A DNA stretch of 64,000 nt, taken from contig QANY01004006.1 of the NCBI GenBank assembly GCA_003255025.1, positions 33,944 to 97,943 on the forward strand, written 5' to 3'. Under the pieces are notes generated by a model. It worked only from the letters and a program-made list of their open reading frames with translations, did no database searches and had not been told where the DNA came from. Both the position numbers and the translations under genes were made by a program. Positions 13,166 through 23,099 of this stretch are shown here, piece after piece. Within the stretch, counting starts at the first letter, position 1. Each line of letters starts with the position of its first letter. The stretch comes from Datisca glomerata (lineage: Eukaryota; Streptophyta; Magnoliopsida; Cucurbitales; Datiscaceae).

Positions 13166-14340
13166 AAATATCAAATTGAAGCTTATTCAGAGAACTTCTG
13201 GTTTGACAGGGTTTACCCATTGTATGCACGTCTTGACACCAAAATTCAAAGACTATGCAACTTTAGAATATCTGGAACAGACAGTTCGTGGCACGCGCGT
13301 GCCAACTTCTGTAGGGCATAACATTTGACATGAGTGGCACCACGTTGCCCGTTAGATATCAAATCGAAGGTTATTCAAGGAACTTGTTTCGAGTGCAAAA
13401 AATGTTGACCTTACAACTTTATAATTTCTGCAACAAACGGTTCGTGGAACGCGCGTGCTAACTTATGTTTGCCATAACTTTTGACATGGGTGGAACCACG
13501 TGACCTATAAGATATCAAATCGATGCTTCATCTAAGACCTACTAGTGCCACACGGTATACCCATGACAACCCAGTTTTGAATCCAAAGAACACAGACTTT
13601 GGACTTCAAATTTCTGGAATAGGTGGATCTTGGCACGCGCATATCAACTTTAGTCGGACATAACGTTTGACTCGGGTGGAACCACGTGGCCCGTTATATA
13701 TCAAATCGAAGTTTATTCTGAGATCTACAGGTGAGATAGGGTTTATTTGTCGTGACCTAGTTTTGAGTCCAAAAAAATGGACTGTGCAGTTTAGAATTTG
13801 TTGAACCGATGGATCGTGGCACGCACAGTTCAACTTCCATACGGCATAACTTTTCACATGGGTGGAACCACGTGGCCCGTAAGATATCAAATCAAAGCTT
13901 ATTCATGGTACGATAGTGTTTACCCATCACAGCCTAGTTTCAAGTGCAAAAAATGCTGACTTTACAGCTTTAGAATTTCTGCAACAAATGGTTCGTGGAA
14001 CACGCAGATCGACTTCCGTAGGGCATAACTTTTGACATGGGTGGAACTACGTGGCCCTTAAGATATCAAATCGAAGCCTACTCAAGGTGAGACAGGTTTA
14101 CTCATCACAGCCTAGTTTGAAGTCCAAAGAACATTGACTGTGCAGCTTTAGAATTTTTGCAACAAATGAAATGTGCCACGCGCATGTCAACTTCGATATG
14201 GCTTAACTTTTGACATGGGTGGTACCACATGGCTCATAAGATACCAAATCGAAGCTTATTGAAGGTGCGACAGAGTTTACCAATCATAGCCTAGTTTCAA
14301 GTGCCAAAAGATTGACTGTGCAGCTTTAGAATTTCTGCAA

Positions 14341-14577
14341 CCGACAATTTAGAGCAACTGGAAGGAGAAAACGAAGAAAGTATGGCAAAGGATCATGAGA
14401 TTCGTTCAAGAAAATCCAAACGTGTAGTAACTTTTACTGATAACCTACAGAATAGCGATACTTATATTAATACCAAAGATACTAATAATCCTGATCAAAC
14501 AGACGAAGTGGCTTTGATACATTTTTCACGACAATCGGATTTTCGTCGAGACGTAATCAAAGGCTCTATGCTCGCTC
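14341..14577 (+). pseudogene. ycf1: Nuclear insert of plastid DNA: internal fragment of ycf1 (TIC214)
   Basis: This 237-bp stretch has no satellite landmarks. In the frame starting at 14343 it is open and reads [20 protein letters not shown], then a basic RSRKSKRVV block, [22 protein letters not shown] and [13 protein letters not shown]. These are signature stretches of the internal region of plastid ycf1, whose product Tic214 is a component of the chloroplast inner-envelope import translocon. The intact protein is typically well over 1500 residues, so about 79 codons remain and both ends are missing. The ATG at 14382 is an internal codon, not a start. The final Ser-Met-Leu-Ala, where Arg is usual before Ala as I recall the family, suggests decay after transfer. 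The frame continues into satellite to 14687, which is accidental. The left junction follows 'aatttctgcaa' and the right junction precedes a unit with a shortened 'gtcaacttcggatatgggtgg'. The fragment is not functional. Confidence 0.93.
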
Positions 14578-15602
14578 TTTTTGGAACGTGTAGGTCAACT
14601 TCGGATATGGGTGGAACCACGTGGCCCGTAAGATGTCAAATCGAAATCTTACTCAAGGTGCGACAGGCTTTACCCATCACAGCCTAGTTCCAGGTCCAGA
14701 AAACATAGACTGTGCAGCTTTAGAATTTCTGAAACAAATGGATCGTGGCACGCGCAGGCCAACTTCCATAGAGCATAACTTTGGACATGGGAGGAACGAA
14801 ATGGCTCGTAAGATATCAATCGAAGCTTACTCAAACTGTCATTGGTTTTACCCATCACAGCCTAGTCTGAAATCTGAAAAACATAGACTGTGCAGCTTTA
14901 GCATTTCCATAACAAATGGATCGTGGCTCGCGCAGGTCAACTTCTGTATGGCATAACGTTTTACATTGGTGGAACCACGTAACCCGTAAGATATCAAATC
15001 GAAGCTTACTCAAGGTGTGATAGGGTTTACCCATCACAGCCTAGTTTCAAGTCCAAAAAACATACTCTGTGCAACTTTAGAATTTCTGAAACAAATATAT
15101 CGTGGGAGGCGCAGTTCAACTTCCATATGTAATAACTTTTGATATGGGTGGAACCACGTGGCCCTCTTATTCAAGGTGCGACAGAGTTTACCCATTATAG
15201 CCTAGTTTCATGTCCAAAAACATAGTCTGTGCAGCTTTAGAATTTCTGCAACAAATGGATCGTGGCAGGTGTAGGTGAACTTCGATAGGGCATAACTTTT
15301 GACATGGGTGAAACAATATGGCCTGTCAAATATCAAATTGAAGCTTATTGAGAGACCTACAAGTACGATGGTTTTTACGCATCGTAGTATAGTTTCGTGG
15401 CACGTGCATGTCAATTCTATCTTATTTAGAGTCCTATTGGTGCGACGGGGTTTACCCATCGTAGCCAAGTTTTGAGTCTAAAATTCAAAGACCGTGCAAC
15501 TTTAGAATTTCCAGAATAGATGGATCGTACAACGCTCATACAAACTTTTGTAGGGCATAACATTTGACATGGGTCGTACCACGTGACCAGTAAGATATCA
15601 AA

Positions 15603-15603
15603 N
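15603..15603. other. Ambiguous base (N) at an abrupt unit junction
   Basis: The single N lies in 'gatatcaaNttgagtctaaaacc'. In an intact unit about 70 bp should separate 'gatatcaa' from 'ttgagtctaaaa', so the N coincides with a deletion or a joined contig. The sequence to its right corresponds to 8777 onward. Confidence 0.9.
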
Positions 15604-15829
15604 TTGAGTCTAAAACCAGGCGCTATGCTACTTTAGAATTTCTAGTGCAAATGGATCGTGGCACGCGCATGTCAACTTTCTTAGGGCATAACTTTTGAAA
15701 TGGGTGGAACCACGAGTCCTATAAGATATCAAATCGCAGTGTAGTTTCGCGTAAAAAAACATGGATTGTGTGGCTTCAAATTTTCTGGAACAGACATATC
15801 ATGGCACGCGCATGTCAACTTCCGTAAGG

Positions 15830-15870
15830 CATAACTTTTGACATGGGATCATGGCGCGCGTAAGTCAACT
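15830..15870 (+). repeat. Truncated-unit junction, copy 3 of 6
   Basis: 'tttgacatggGATCatggcg' followed by 'cgcgtaagtcaac'. The upstream 'aatcgcagtgtagtttcgcg' deletion unit is at 15733, matching the 8.9-kb arrangement. Confidence 0.86.
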
Positions 15871-18224
15871 TCCGTAGGGCATAACTTGTAACTCGAGTAG
15901 AACCACGCGGCCCATTATATATAAAATCAAAGCTTATTCTGAGACCTATAGGTGTGACAGCGTGTACCCACCGAAGTCGAGTTTTGTGTCCAAAAAACAT
16001 GGACTATGCAGCTTTTGAATTTGTGGAAACGATCGATCGTGGCACACGCAGGTCAACTTACATAGGGCATAACTTTTGACATGGGTGAAACCACGTTTCC
16101 CGTAAGATATCAAATCGAAGCTTATTCAAGGTGCAATAGGGTTTACCCTTCACAACATAGTTTCAAGTCCAAAAGACATAGACTGTATAGTTTTAAAATT
16201 TCTGTAACAAATGGATCGTGGCACGCGCAAGTCAACTTCTGTAGGGCACAACTTTTGATATCGGAGGAACCCCTTGGCCCGTAAGATATAAAATCAAAGC
16301 TTACTCAAACTGCGACAGATTTTACCAACACAGCCTAGTTACAAGTCGAAAAACATAGACTGTGCAAATTTAGGATTTCTGCAACAAATGGATCGTTACA
16401 CGCGCATGTCAACTTCTGTAGGGCATAACTTTTAACATGGGTGGAACCACATGGCCCGTAAGATATCAAATCGAAGCTTACTCAAGGCTCAACAGGGTTT
16501 ACCCATTACGGCCTAGTTCCACAAAAATAGACTGTGCAGCTTTAGACATTCTGTAACAAATGGACCGTGGCATGCGCAGGTCAACTTCTATAGGTCATAA
16601 CTTTTGACATAGGTGGAACCACGTAGCCCGTAAGATATCAAATCGAATCTTACTCAAGGTGCAACGGGGTTTACCCATCACAGCCTAGTTCCAAGTAAAA
16701 AAAACATAGACTGTACAGTTTTAAAATATCTAGAACAAATTGATCATGGGACGCGTACCTCAAATTCTTTAGGGCATAACTTTTGACTTAGGTGCAACTA
16801 CGTGGCCTGTAAGATATCAAATTGAAGTTTATTCAGAGACCTACAGGTATGATAGTTTTTACGTACCGACAGGTGCGACATGGTTTACTAGTCAGAGCCC
16901 AGTTTCGAATCCAAAGAACACAGACTGTGCAACTTTAAAATTTCTAGAACAGGTGGATCGTGGCTCACGCAAGATAACTTTCGTAGTGTATAACTTTTGA
17001 CTAGGGTTGAATCATGTGGCCCTTTAGATATCAAATCAAATCTTATTCTGAAACCTACAGATGCGATAGGTTTTACCAGTCGCAACCCAGGTTTGAGTCC
17101 AAAAAACATGGACTGTGCAGTTTAAAATTTGTGGATCCGATGGATCGTGGCACACGCTGGTCAACTTCCATAGGGCATAACTTTTGTCATGGCCGGAACC
17201 ACGTGGCCTGTGAGATATCAAATCGAAGCTAATTCAAGGTGCAACAAGGTTTACCCATCACATCCTAGTTTCAAGTGCAAAAAAACATAGACTATATAGC
17301 TTTATAATTTCTTCAACAAACAGATCGTGGCAAGTGCAGATCAACTTCATTAGGGCATAACTTTTGACGTAGGTGGAACTACGTGGCCTGTAAGATATCA
17401 TATCGAAGCTTACTCAAGATGCGACAGGTTTTACCCATCATAGCCTACTTTCATGTCCATAAAACATAGACTGTGCAGCTTTAGAATTTCTGCAACAAAT
17501 TGATCGTGGCACACGTAGGTCAACTTCTGTAGGGCATAACTTTTGACATGGGTGGAACCACGTGGACCGTAAGATATCAAATTGAAGCTTACTTAAGGTG
17601 GGCATGGTTTACCCATGACACTCCAGTTCCAAGTTTAAAAAGCATAGACTTTGCAGCTTTAGTATTTCTGTAACAAATTGATCGTGGCACGCGCAGTTCA
17701 ACTTCTATAGGGAATAACTTTTGACATGGGTGGAATCGCGCGGCCCGTAAGATATCAACTTGAAGGTTATTGAAGGTGTGACAGGGTTAACCCATTCCAC
17801 TCCAGTTCGAAGTCCAAAAAATATAGACTGTGCGGCTTTAGAATTTCTGTAACAAATTGATCGTGGCACGCATAGTTCAACTTCTAAAGGGCATAACTTT
17901 TGACATGGGTGGAATCACGTGGCCTGTAAGATATCAAATTGAATCTTATTCAGAGACTTACTGGTACGATAGGGTTTACCAATCGTAGCCAAGTTTTGTG
18001 ACAAAAATTCAAAGATAGTGCAACTCTAGAATACCTGGAACAGACGGTTTGTGGCAAGCGCGTGCCAACTTCGGTAGGGATTTCGCATCATTGCCAAGTT
18101 TTGAGTCCAAAATTCAAAGACAGTGCAACTTTAGAATTTCTGGAATAGACGGATCGTGGCACGCGTATGCCAACTTCGGTAGGGCATAACATTTCACATG
18201 GGTTTGACCACGTGCCCCGTAAGA

Positions 18225-18406
18225 TATCAAACTGAATCTTATTCAGAGACCGACAATTATGACAGGTTTTACGCACATGTTTCATTTGTAAAAAAACACA
18301 GACGGTACAACATTACAATTTATAGAACAGACGGATCGTGGCACGCGCATATCAACTTCCGTAAGGCATAACTTTTCACTTTAGTGGAACCACGTGGCCC
18401 ATTAGA
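18225..18406 (+). repeat. Satellite monomer, class T1 (long)
   Basis: Diagnostic stretches are 'cttattcagagaccgacaa', a 'tttgtaaaaaaacacagac' segment (usually 'cgtgtgtaaaaaacacag'), and an end reading 'gtaaggcataacttttcact' followed by a '(c/t)t(a/g)gtggaacc' block instead of 'gacatgggtggaacc'. This copy has lost several bases after 'ttttacgca', giving 182 bp; an intact T1 at 29608-29795 is 188 bp. T1 is nearly always followed by T2. Confidence 0.85.
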
Positions 18407-18593
18407 TATAATATCGATCTTATTCAGAGCCTTACCGGTGCGACAGGGTTTACCCATTGTAGCTAAGTTTTGAGTCCAAAATTCAAAGATCGTGCAGCTT
18501 TACAAATTTCGGGATAGACGGATCGTACCTCGCGCATACCAACTTCCACAGGGAATAACATTTGACATGGGCGGAACCATGTGCCTCGTTAGA
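18407..18593 (+). repeat. Satellite monomer, class T2 (long, 187 bp)
   Basis: Diagnostic stretches are 'gatcttattcagag(t/c)cct', 'gtagccaagttttgagtcc' followed by 'aaaattcaaaga', and an end with 'taacatttgacatgg' and 'cacgtgccccgtaag' in place of the usual 'cacgtggcccgtaag'. It is usually followed by T3, or by T1 in the T1/T2 alternating tracts at 19.5-20.5, 24.7-25.7 and 31.0-31.7 kb. Confidence 0.85.
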
Positions 18594-18781
18594 TATGAAA
18601 TCGATGCTTCATCTGAGCCCTACAGGTGCGACAGGGTTTACCGGTCAAAGCCCAGTTTCGAAACCAAAGAACACAGACTGTAAAACTTTGAAATTTCTGG
18701 AACAGGTGGACCGTGGCACACATAAGCCAACTTTCGTAGGGCATAGCTTTTGTCTCGGGTGGAACCACGGGGCTCGTTAGA
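18594..18781 (+). repeat. Satellite monomer, class T3 (long, 188 bp)
   Basis: Diagnostic stretches are 'gatgcttcatc(t/a)gag', 'cagtttcgaa(t/a)ccaaagaac', 'ggaacaggtgga', and an end with 'ctcgggtggaaccac' and 'cgttagatatc' in place of 'cgtaagatatc'. It lacks the AAGCTT site seen in most other classes because the sequence reads 'gatgcttc'. T3 is almost always followed by T4. Confidence 0.87.
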
Positions 18782-18967
18782 TATCAAATCAAATCTTATT
18801 CTGAGACCTATAGGTTGGACAGGGTTTACCCATCGTAGCCCAGGTTTGAGACCAAAAACCATGGAATATGAAGTTTAGAATTTGTGGAACCGATGGATCA
18901 TCGCCGTGCAGGTCAACTTCCCTCGGTGATAACTTTTGACATGGGTGGAACCACATGCCCCGTCTTA
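18782..18967 (+). repeat. Satellite monomer, class T4 (long, 186 bp)
   Basis: Diagnostic stretches are 'cttattctgagacctatagg', 'aaaaaccatggaat' (usually 'aaaaaacatggactgtgcag') and a shortened 'gtttagaatttgtggaaccg' tail followed by 'atggatc'. The 'tttagaatttgtgg' form distinguishes it from the 'ctttagaatttctgc' of T5. T4 leads into T5. Confidence 0.87.
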
Positions 18968-19146
18968 TATCAAATTGAAGCTCATTCAAGGTACGACAGG
19001 GTTTGCCTATCACAGTCTAGTTTCAAGTCCCAATAACATAAATTGTATATCTTTAGAATTTCTACAACAGACGGATCGTTTCACGTGCAGGTCAACTCCT
19101 ATAGGGCATATATTTTGACATGGGTGGAACCACGTGGCCCGTAAGA
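18968..19146 (+). repeat. Satellite monomer, class T5 (short, 179 bp)
   Basis: The short class lacks the 8-9 bp 'agagaccta' block, so AAGCT is followed by 'cattcaaggt' or 'tactcaaggt'. It carries 'agtttcaagtccca' and 'gaatttctacaaca'. T5 is the commonest class and makes up the long homogeneous tracts at 5.3-7.3, 11.9-13.1, 40.1-43.1 and 47.7-50.8 kb. Confidence 0.87.
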
Positions 19147-20576
19147 TATCAAATCTAAGCTTCCTCAAGGTGCGACAGGGTTTACCCATCATAGCCTAGT
19201 TTTAAGTCCAAAAAACATCGACTGTGTAGCTTCATAATTTATGTAACTCATGGATCGTGGCTAGCGCAGGTCAACATCTGTAGGGCCTAATTTTTGACAT
19301 GGGTGGAACCACGTGGCCCGTAATATATAAAATCGAAACTTACTCAAGATGTGACAGGGTTTACCCATCACAGCCTAGTTCCAAGTCCAAAAAAAAACAT
19401 ATAATGTGCAGCTTTAGAATTTCTAAAACAAATTGATCGTGTCACGAACAGGTCAACTTCTGTAGGGCATAACTTTTGACGTGGGTGGAACCAAGTTGCC
19501 CATAAGATATTAAATTGTAGCTTATTTAGGACCTACAAGTACGACAGGTTTTATGCGTCGCAAGATAGTTTCTTGTGTAATAAATATTGACTGTACAACC
19601 AAGTTGCCACGCGCATGTCAACTCATGTGTCGAAAAAATTTTCACTCTGGTGGAACCACGTGGCCCGTAAAATATCAAATCGATTTTTTTCACACTCCTA
19701 CGAGTGCGACAGGGTTTACGCGTCGTGGCCAAGTTTTGAGTCCAAAATTCAAAGACAATGCAACTTTAGAATTTTCAGAACAAACGGATCGTGGCACGCG
19801 CATGCCAACTTCTGAAGGGTATAACATTTGACATGGGTAAGACCACGTGCCCCGTAAGATATCAAATTGAAGCTTATTCAGAGACCAACAAGTACGATAG
19901 GTTTTATCCATCACAGTCTAGTTTTATGTGTATAAAACATAGACTATAATACTTTAGAATTTCTAGAATAGATGGATCGTGGTACGCGCATGTCAATTCT
20001 CGTATGGCATAGCTTTTCACTCTTGTGGAACCATGTGGCATGTAAGATATCAAATCGATCTTATTCAGAGTCCTACTAGTCTGATAGGGTTTACCCATCG
20101 TGGCCGAGTTTTGACTCCAAAATTCAAAGACCGTGCAACTTTAGAATTTCTAGATTAGACGGATCGTGGCACATGCATGCCAGCTTCCGTGGGGCATAAC
20201 ATTTGAGATGGGTGGATGACGTGCCCTATAAGATATCAAATTGAAGATTATTCAGAGACCAACAATTACGATAGTTTTTACTTATAACAGTCTCGTTTCC
20301 TTTGTAAAAAACACATACTGTACAACTTTTGAATTTCTGGAACAGAAGGATCGTGGCACGCGCATGTCAACTTCCGTAAGGAATAACTTTTCACTTTGGT
20401 GGAACCACGTGGCCTGTAAGATATTAAATCGATCTTATTCAGAGCCCTACTGGTGCGATAGGGTTTACCCGTTGTAGCCAAGTTTTGAGTCCAAAATTCA
20501 AAGACTGTGCAACTTTAAAATTTCAAGAACAGGTGGATCGTGGACAAGCAAGTCAACTTCAGTAGGGCATAACTTT

Positions 20577-22500
20577 TGATTCGAGTGGAACCACGGGGTT
20601 CGTTAGATACTAAATCAAAGCTTATTCTATGACCTACAAGTGCGATCGGGTTTTCCAGTTGTAGCCCTATTCTCAGTCCAAAAAACATGGACTGTGCAGT
20701 TTAGATTTGGTGGAACCGATGGATCGTGGCACGCGCAGGGGCATAACTTTTGACATGGTTCGAACCATGTGCCCTGTAAGATATCAAATCGAAGCTTATT
20801 CAAGGTGCAATAGGGTTTACCCATCACATGGTAGGTTCAAGTCCAAAAAATACACTCTGTAGCTTTAGAATTTCTATAACAAACGTATCGTGGCACGCGC
20901 AGATCAACTTCAAATTGGGCATCACTTTTGACAAGGGTGGAGCAACGTGGGCCGTAAGATATTAAATTTAAGCTTACTTAAGGTGCACCGGGGTTACCCA
21001 TCATAGCCTAGTTTCAAGTCGAAATAACATAGAATGTGCGGCTTTAGAATTTCTATAAAAAACAGATCGTGGCACACGCAGGTCAACTTTAATAGAGCAT
21101 AACTTTAACATGGGTGGAACCACGTGGCCTGTAAGATATCAAACTGAAACTTATTCAGAAACTGACAAGTACGACAAGTTTTACACATCACAGTCTTGTT
21201 TCATGTGTAAAAAACACAGACTATAATACTTTAGAATTTCTGGAACAGACGAATCATGGTACGTGATTGTCAACTTTCGTATGGCATAACTTTTCACTCT
21301 GGTGGAACCACGTGGCATGTAAGATATCAAATCAATATTATTCAGAGTCCAACTGGTGCGACAAGGTTTATCCACCGTAGCCATGATTTGAGTCTAAAGC
21401 TCAATGACTGTACAACTTTAGAATTTTCAGGACAGACGGAACATGGCACGCGCATGCTAACTTCCGTAGAGCATAACATTTGACATGGGTGGAACCACGT
21501 GCCCCATAAGCTGTCAAATCGATGCTTCATCCGAGACTTACAAGTGTGACAGGGTCTACCCGTCAAGGCCCAGAGTGTGTAGCTCTAAAATATCTCAAAT
21601 AGGTGGATCATTGCATGTGCAAGTCAACTATAGTAGGGCATAACTTTTGACTCGGGTGGAACCACGTGGCCCGTTAGATATCAAATTGAAGCTTATTCTA
21701 AGACCTACAGGTGCAATAGGGTTTACCAGTTGCAGCCCAGTTTTGAGGGCAAAAAACATAGAGTGTGCCGTTTAGAATTTGTGAAACCGATGGATCGTGG
21801 CACAAGCATGTCAACTTCCATAGGGCATAACTTTTGACATGGGTTAACCACGTGGCCCGTAAGATGTCAAATCGAAGCCAATTCAAGGTACGACAGGGTT
21901 TACCCATCACACCCTAGATTATGCCGCTTTAGAATTTCTACAACAAACAGATCGTGGCATGTGCAAGTCAATTTCTATTGGGCATAACTTTTCACTCTGG
22001 TGGAACCACGTGGCCCGTAAGAAATCAAATCAATCTTATTCAGAGTCCTACTTGCGCGGCAGGGTTTACCCAACGTAGCCATGTTTTGAGTCCAAAATTC
22101 AAAGTCCGTGCAACTTTAGAAGTTTCAGAACAGACTGATCGTGCCCTGTAAGATGTCAAATCGATGCTTCATCAGCGACCTACGAGCGTGACAGTGTTTT
22201 CCCGTCACAACCCAGTTTAAAATCCAAAGAACACACACTATGCAGCTTAAAAATTTCTGGAACAGGTGGATCGTGGCACGCAGAAGGCGTAACTTTTCAC
22301 TTTGGTGGAACCATGTGGCCCATGAGATATTAAAACGATCTTATTCAGAGACCTAATGGTGCGACACGGTTTACCCATTGTAGCCAAGTTTTGAGTCCAA
22401 AATTCAAATACCGTGCAACTTTAGAATTTCTAGAATAGACGGATCGTGCCACGCGCATGCCAACTTCCATAGGACATAACATTTGACATGGGCAGAACCA
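20577..22500 (+). repeat. Segment duplicated at the right end of the window (partner 62130-64000)
   Basis: From 'ttgattcgagtggaacc' onward this segment parallels 62130-64000. Matching points 21256/62812, 21342/62898 and 21698/63254 all have a shift of 41556 bp. Shared oddities include the 'cgcgcagggg' shortcut, 'aggttcaagtcc', and the T2 deletion junction at 22136. Confidence 0.85.
22120..22165 (+). repeat. T2 deletion junction, copy 1 of 4
   Basis: In T2 the text after 'cagactgatcgtg' should run through 'gcacgcgcatgccaac' to 'cacgtgccccgtaag'. Here it jumps straight to 'ccctgtaagatgtc' and then 'gatgcttcatcagcgacc', losing about 60 bp. The same join is at about 57705, 59652 and 63718, always preceded by 'agtccgtgcaac' and a non-standard 'a(a/g)aagtttcagaa'. 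Confidence 0.86.
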
Positions 22501-23099
22501 CATGCCCCGTAAGATATCAAATCGATGCTTCATTAAATACCTACAGGTGCGACAGAGTTTACCCGTCATAGCCCAGTTTCAAATCCAAAGAACACAGACT
22601 GTACAACTTTGAAAATTCTGGAACTCGATCGTGGCACGCGCAAGTAAAATTCCGTAGGGTATAACTTTTGACTCGGGTGGAACCACACGGCTCGTTAGAT
22701 ATCAAATCGAAGCTTATACTGAGACCTCTAAGTGCGAGAAGGTAACCCATCACAACCTAGTTTTGAGTCCAAAACACATGGACTGTGCAGGTCAACTTCC
22801 ATAGGGCATAACTTTTGACATGTGCAAAACCACATGGCATGTATGATATCACATCATAGCTTATTCAAGGTGGAACAGGGTTTACCCATCACAGTCTAGT
22901 TTCAAGTCCAGAAACCAAAGACTGTGCAGCTTTAGAATTTGTGGAACCGATGGACTGTGCAGTTTCGAATTTGTGGAACCGATGGATCGTCGCACTCGCA
23001 GATCAACTTTCATAGGGCATTACTTTTGACATGGGTGGAACCACGTGTCCCATAAGATATCAGATCAAAGCTTATTCAAGGTGCAACATGGTTAACCCA

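Larger units (their letters stand above)
14578..17930 (+). repeat. Mixed T5/T4 satellite with truncated units, no gene
   Basis: Satellite resumes after the plastid insert with a shortened unit. The stretch holds the N at 15603, the double-deletion arrangement at 15.7-15.87 kb, and a partial copy of the 9.4-kb sub-block at 16.23 kb. At 16860 a T1 unit is interrupted ('tttttacgtaccgacagg') and continues as T3, skipping T2. Confidence 0.83.
18225..19507 (+). repeat. Higher-order cassette, reference copy (T1-T2-T3-T4-T5-T5-T5)
   Basis: Seven consecutive monomers of 182, 187, 188, 186, 179, 179 and 182 bp form a 1283-bp ordered cassette. Each of the first four carries class-specific sequence, listed in the monomer entries. 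The same order with the same sequence variants returns at 23447-24726 and 60948-62101, so this is a true higher-order repeat and not a chance run. The next unit after it begins a T1-like monomer ('ttgtagcttatttaggacc') and T1/T2 alternation follows. Confidence 0.9.
18088..21570 (+). repeat. ~5.22-kb large-scale repeat, copy 1
   Basis: This segment includes the cassette at 18225-19507 and the following T1/T2 alternation. Matching points with copy 2 have near-constant shifts: 18562 to 23785 (5223), 20278 to 25502 (5224), 21342 to 26564 (5222). A private variant 'caactcatgtgt' at 19619 recurs at 24849 and, in a partial third copy, at 31005. Confidence 0.85.

Noticed and set aside
14382..14687. 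101-codon open frame starting with ATG
   Set aside because: The first part is an internal ycf1 fragment and the rest is satellite read through by chance. It is not a new gene.
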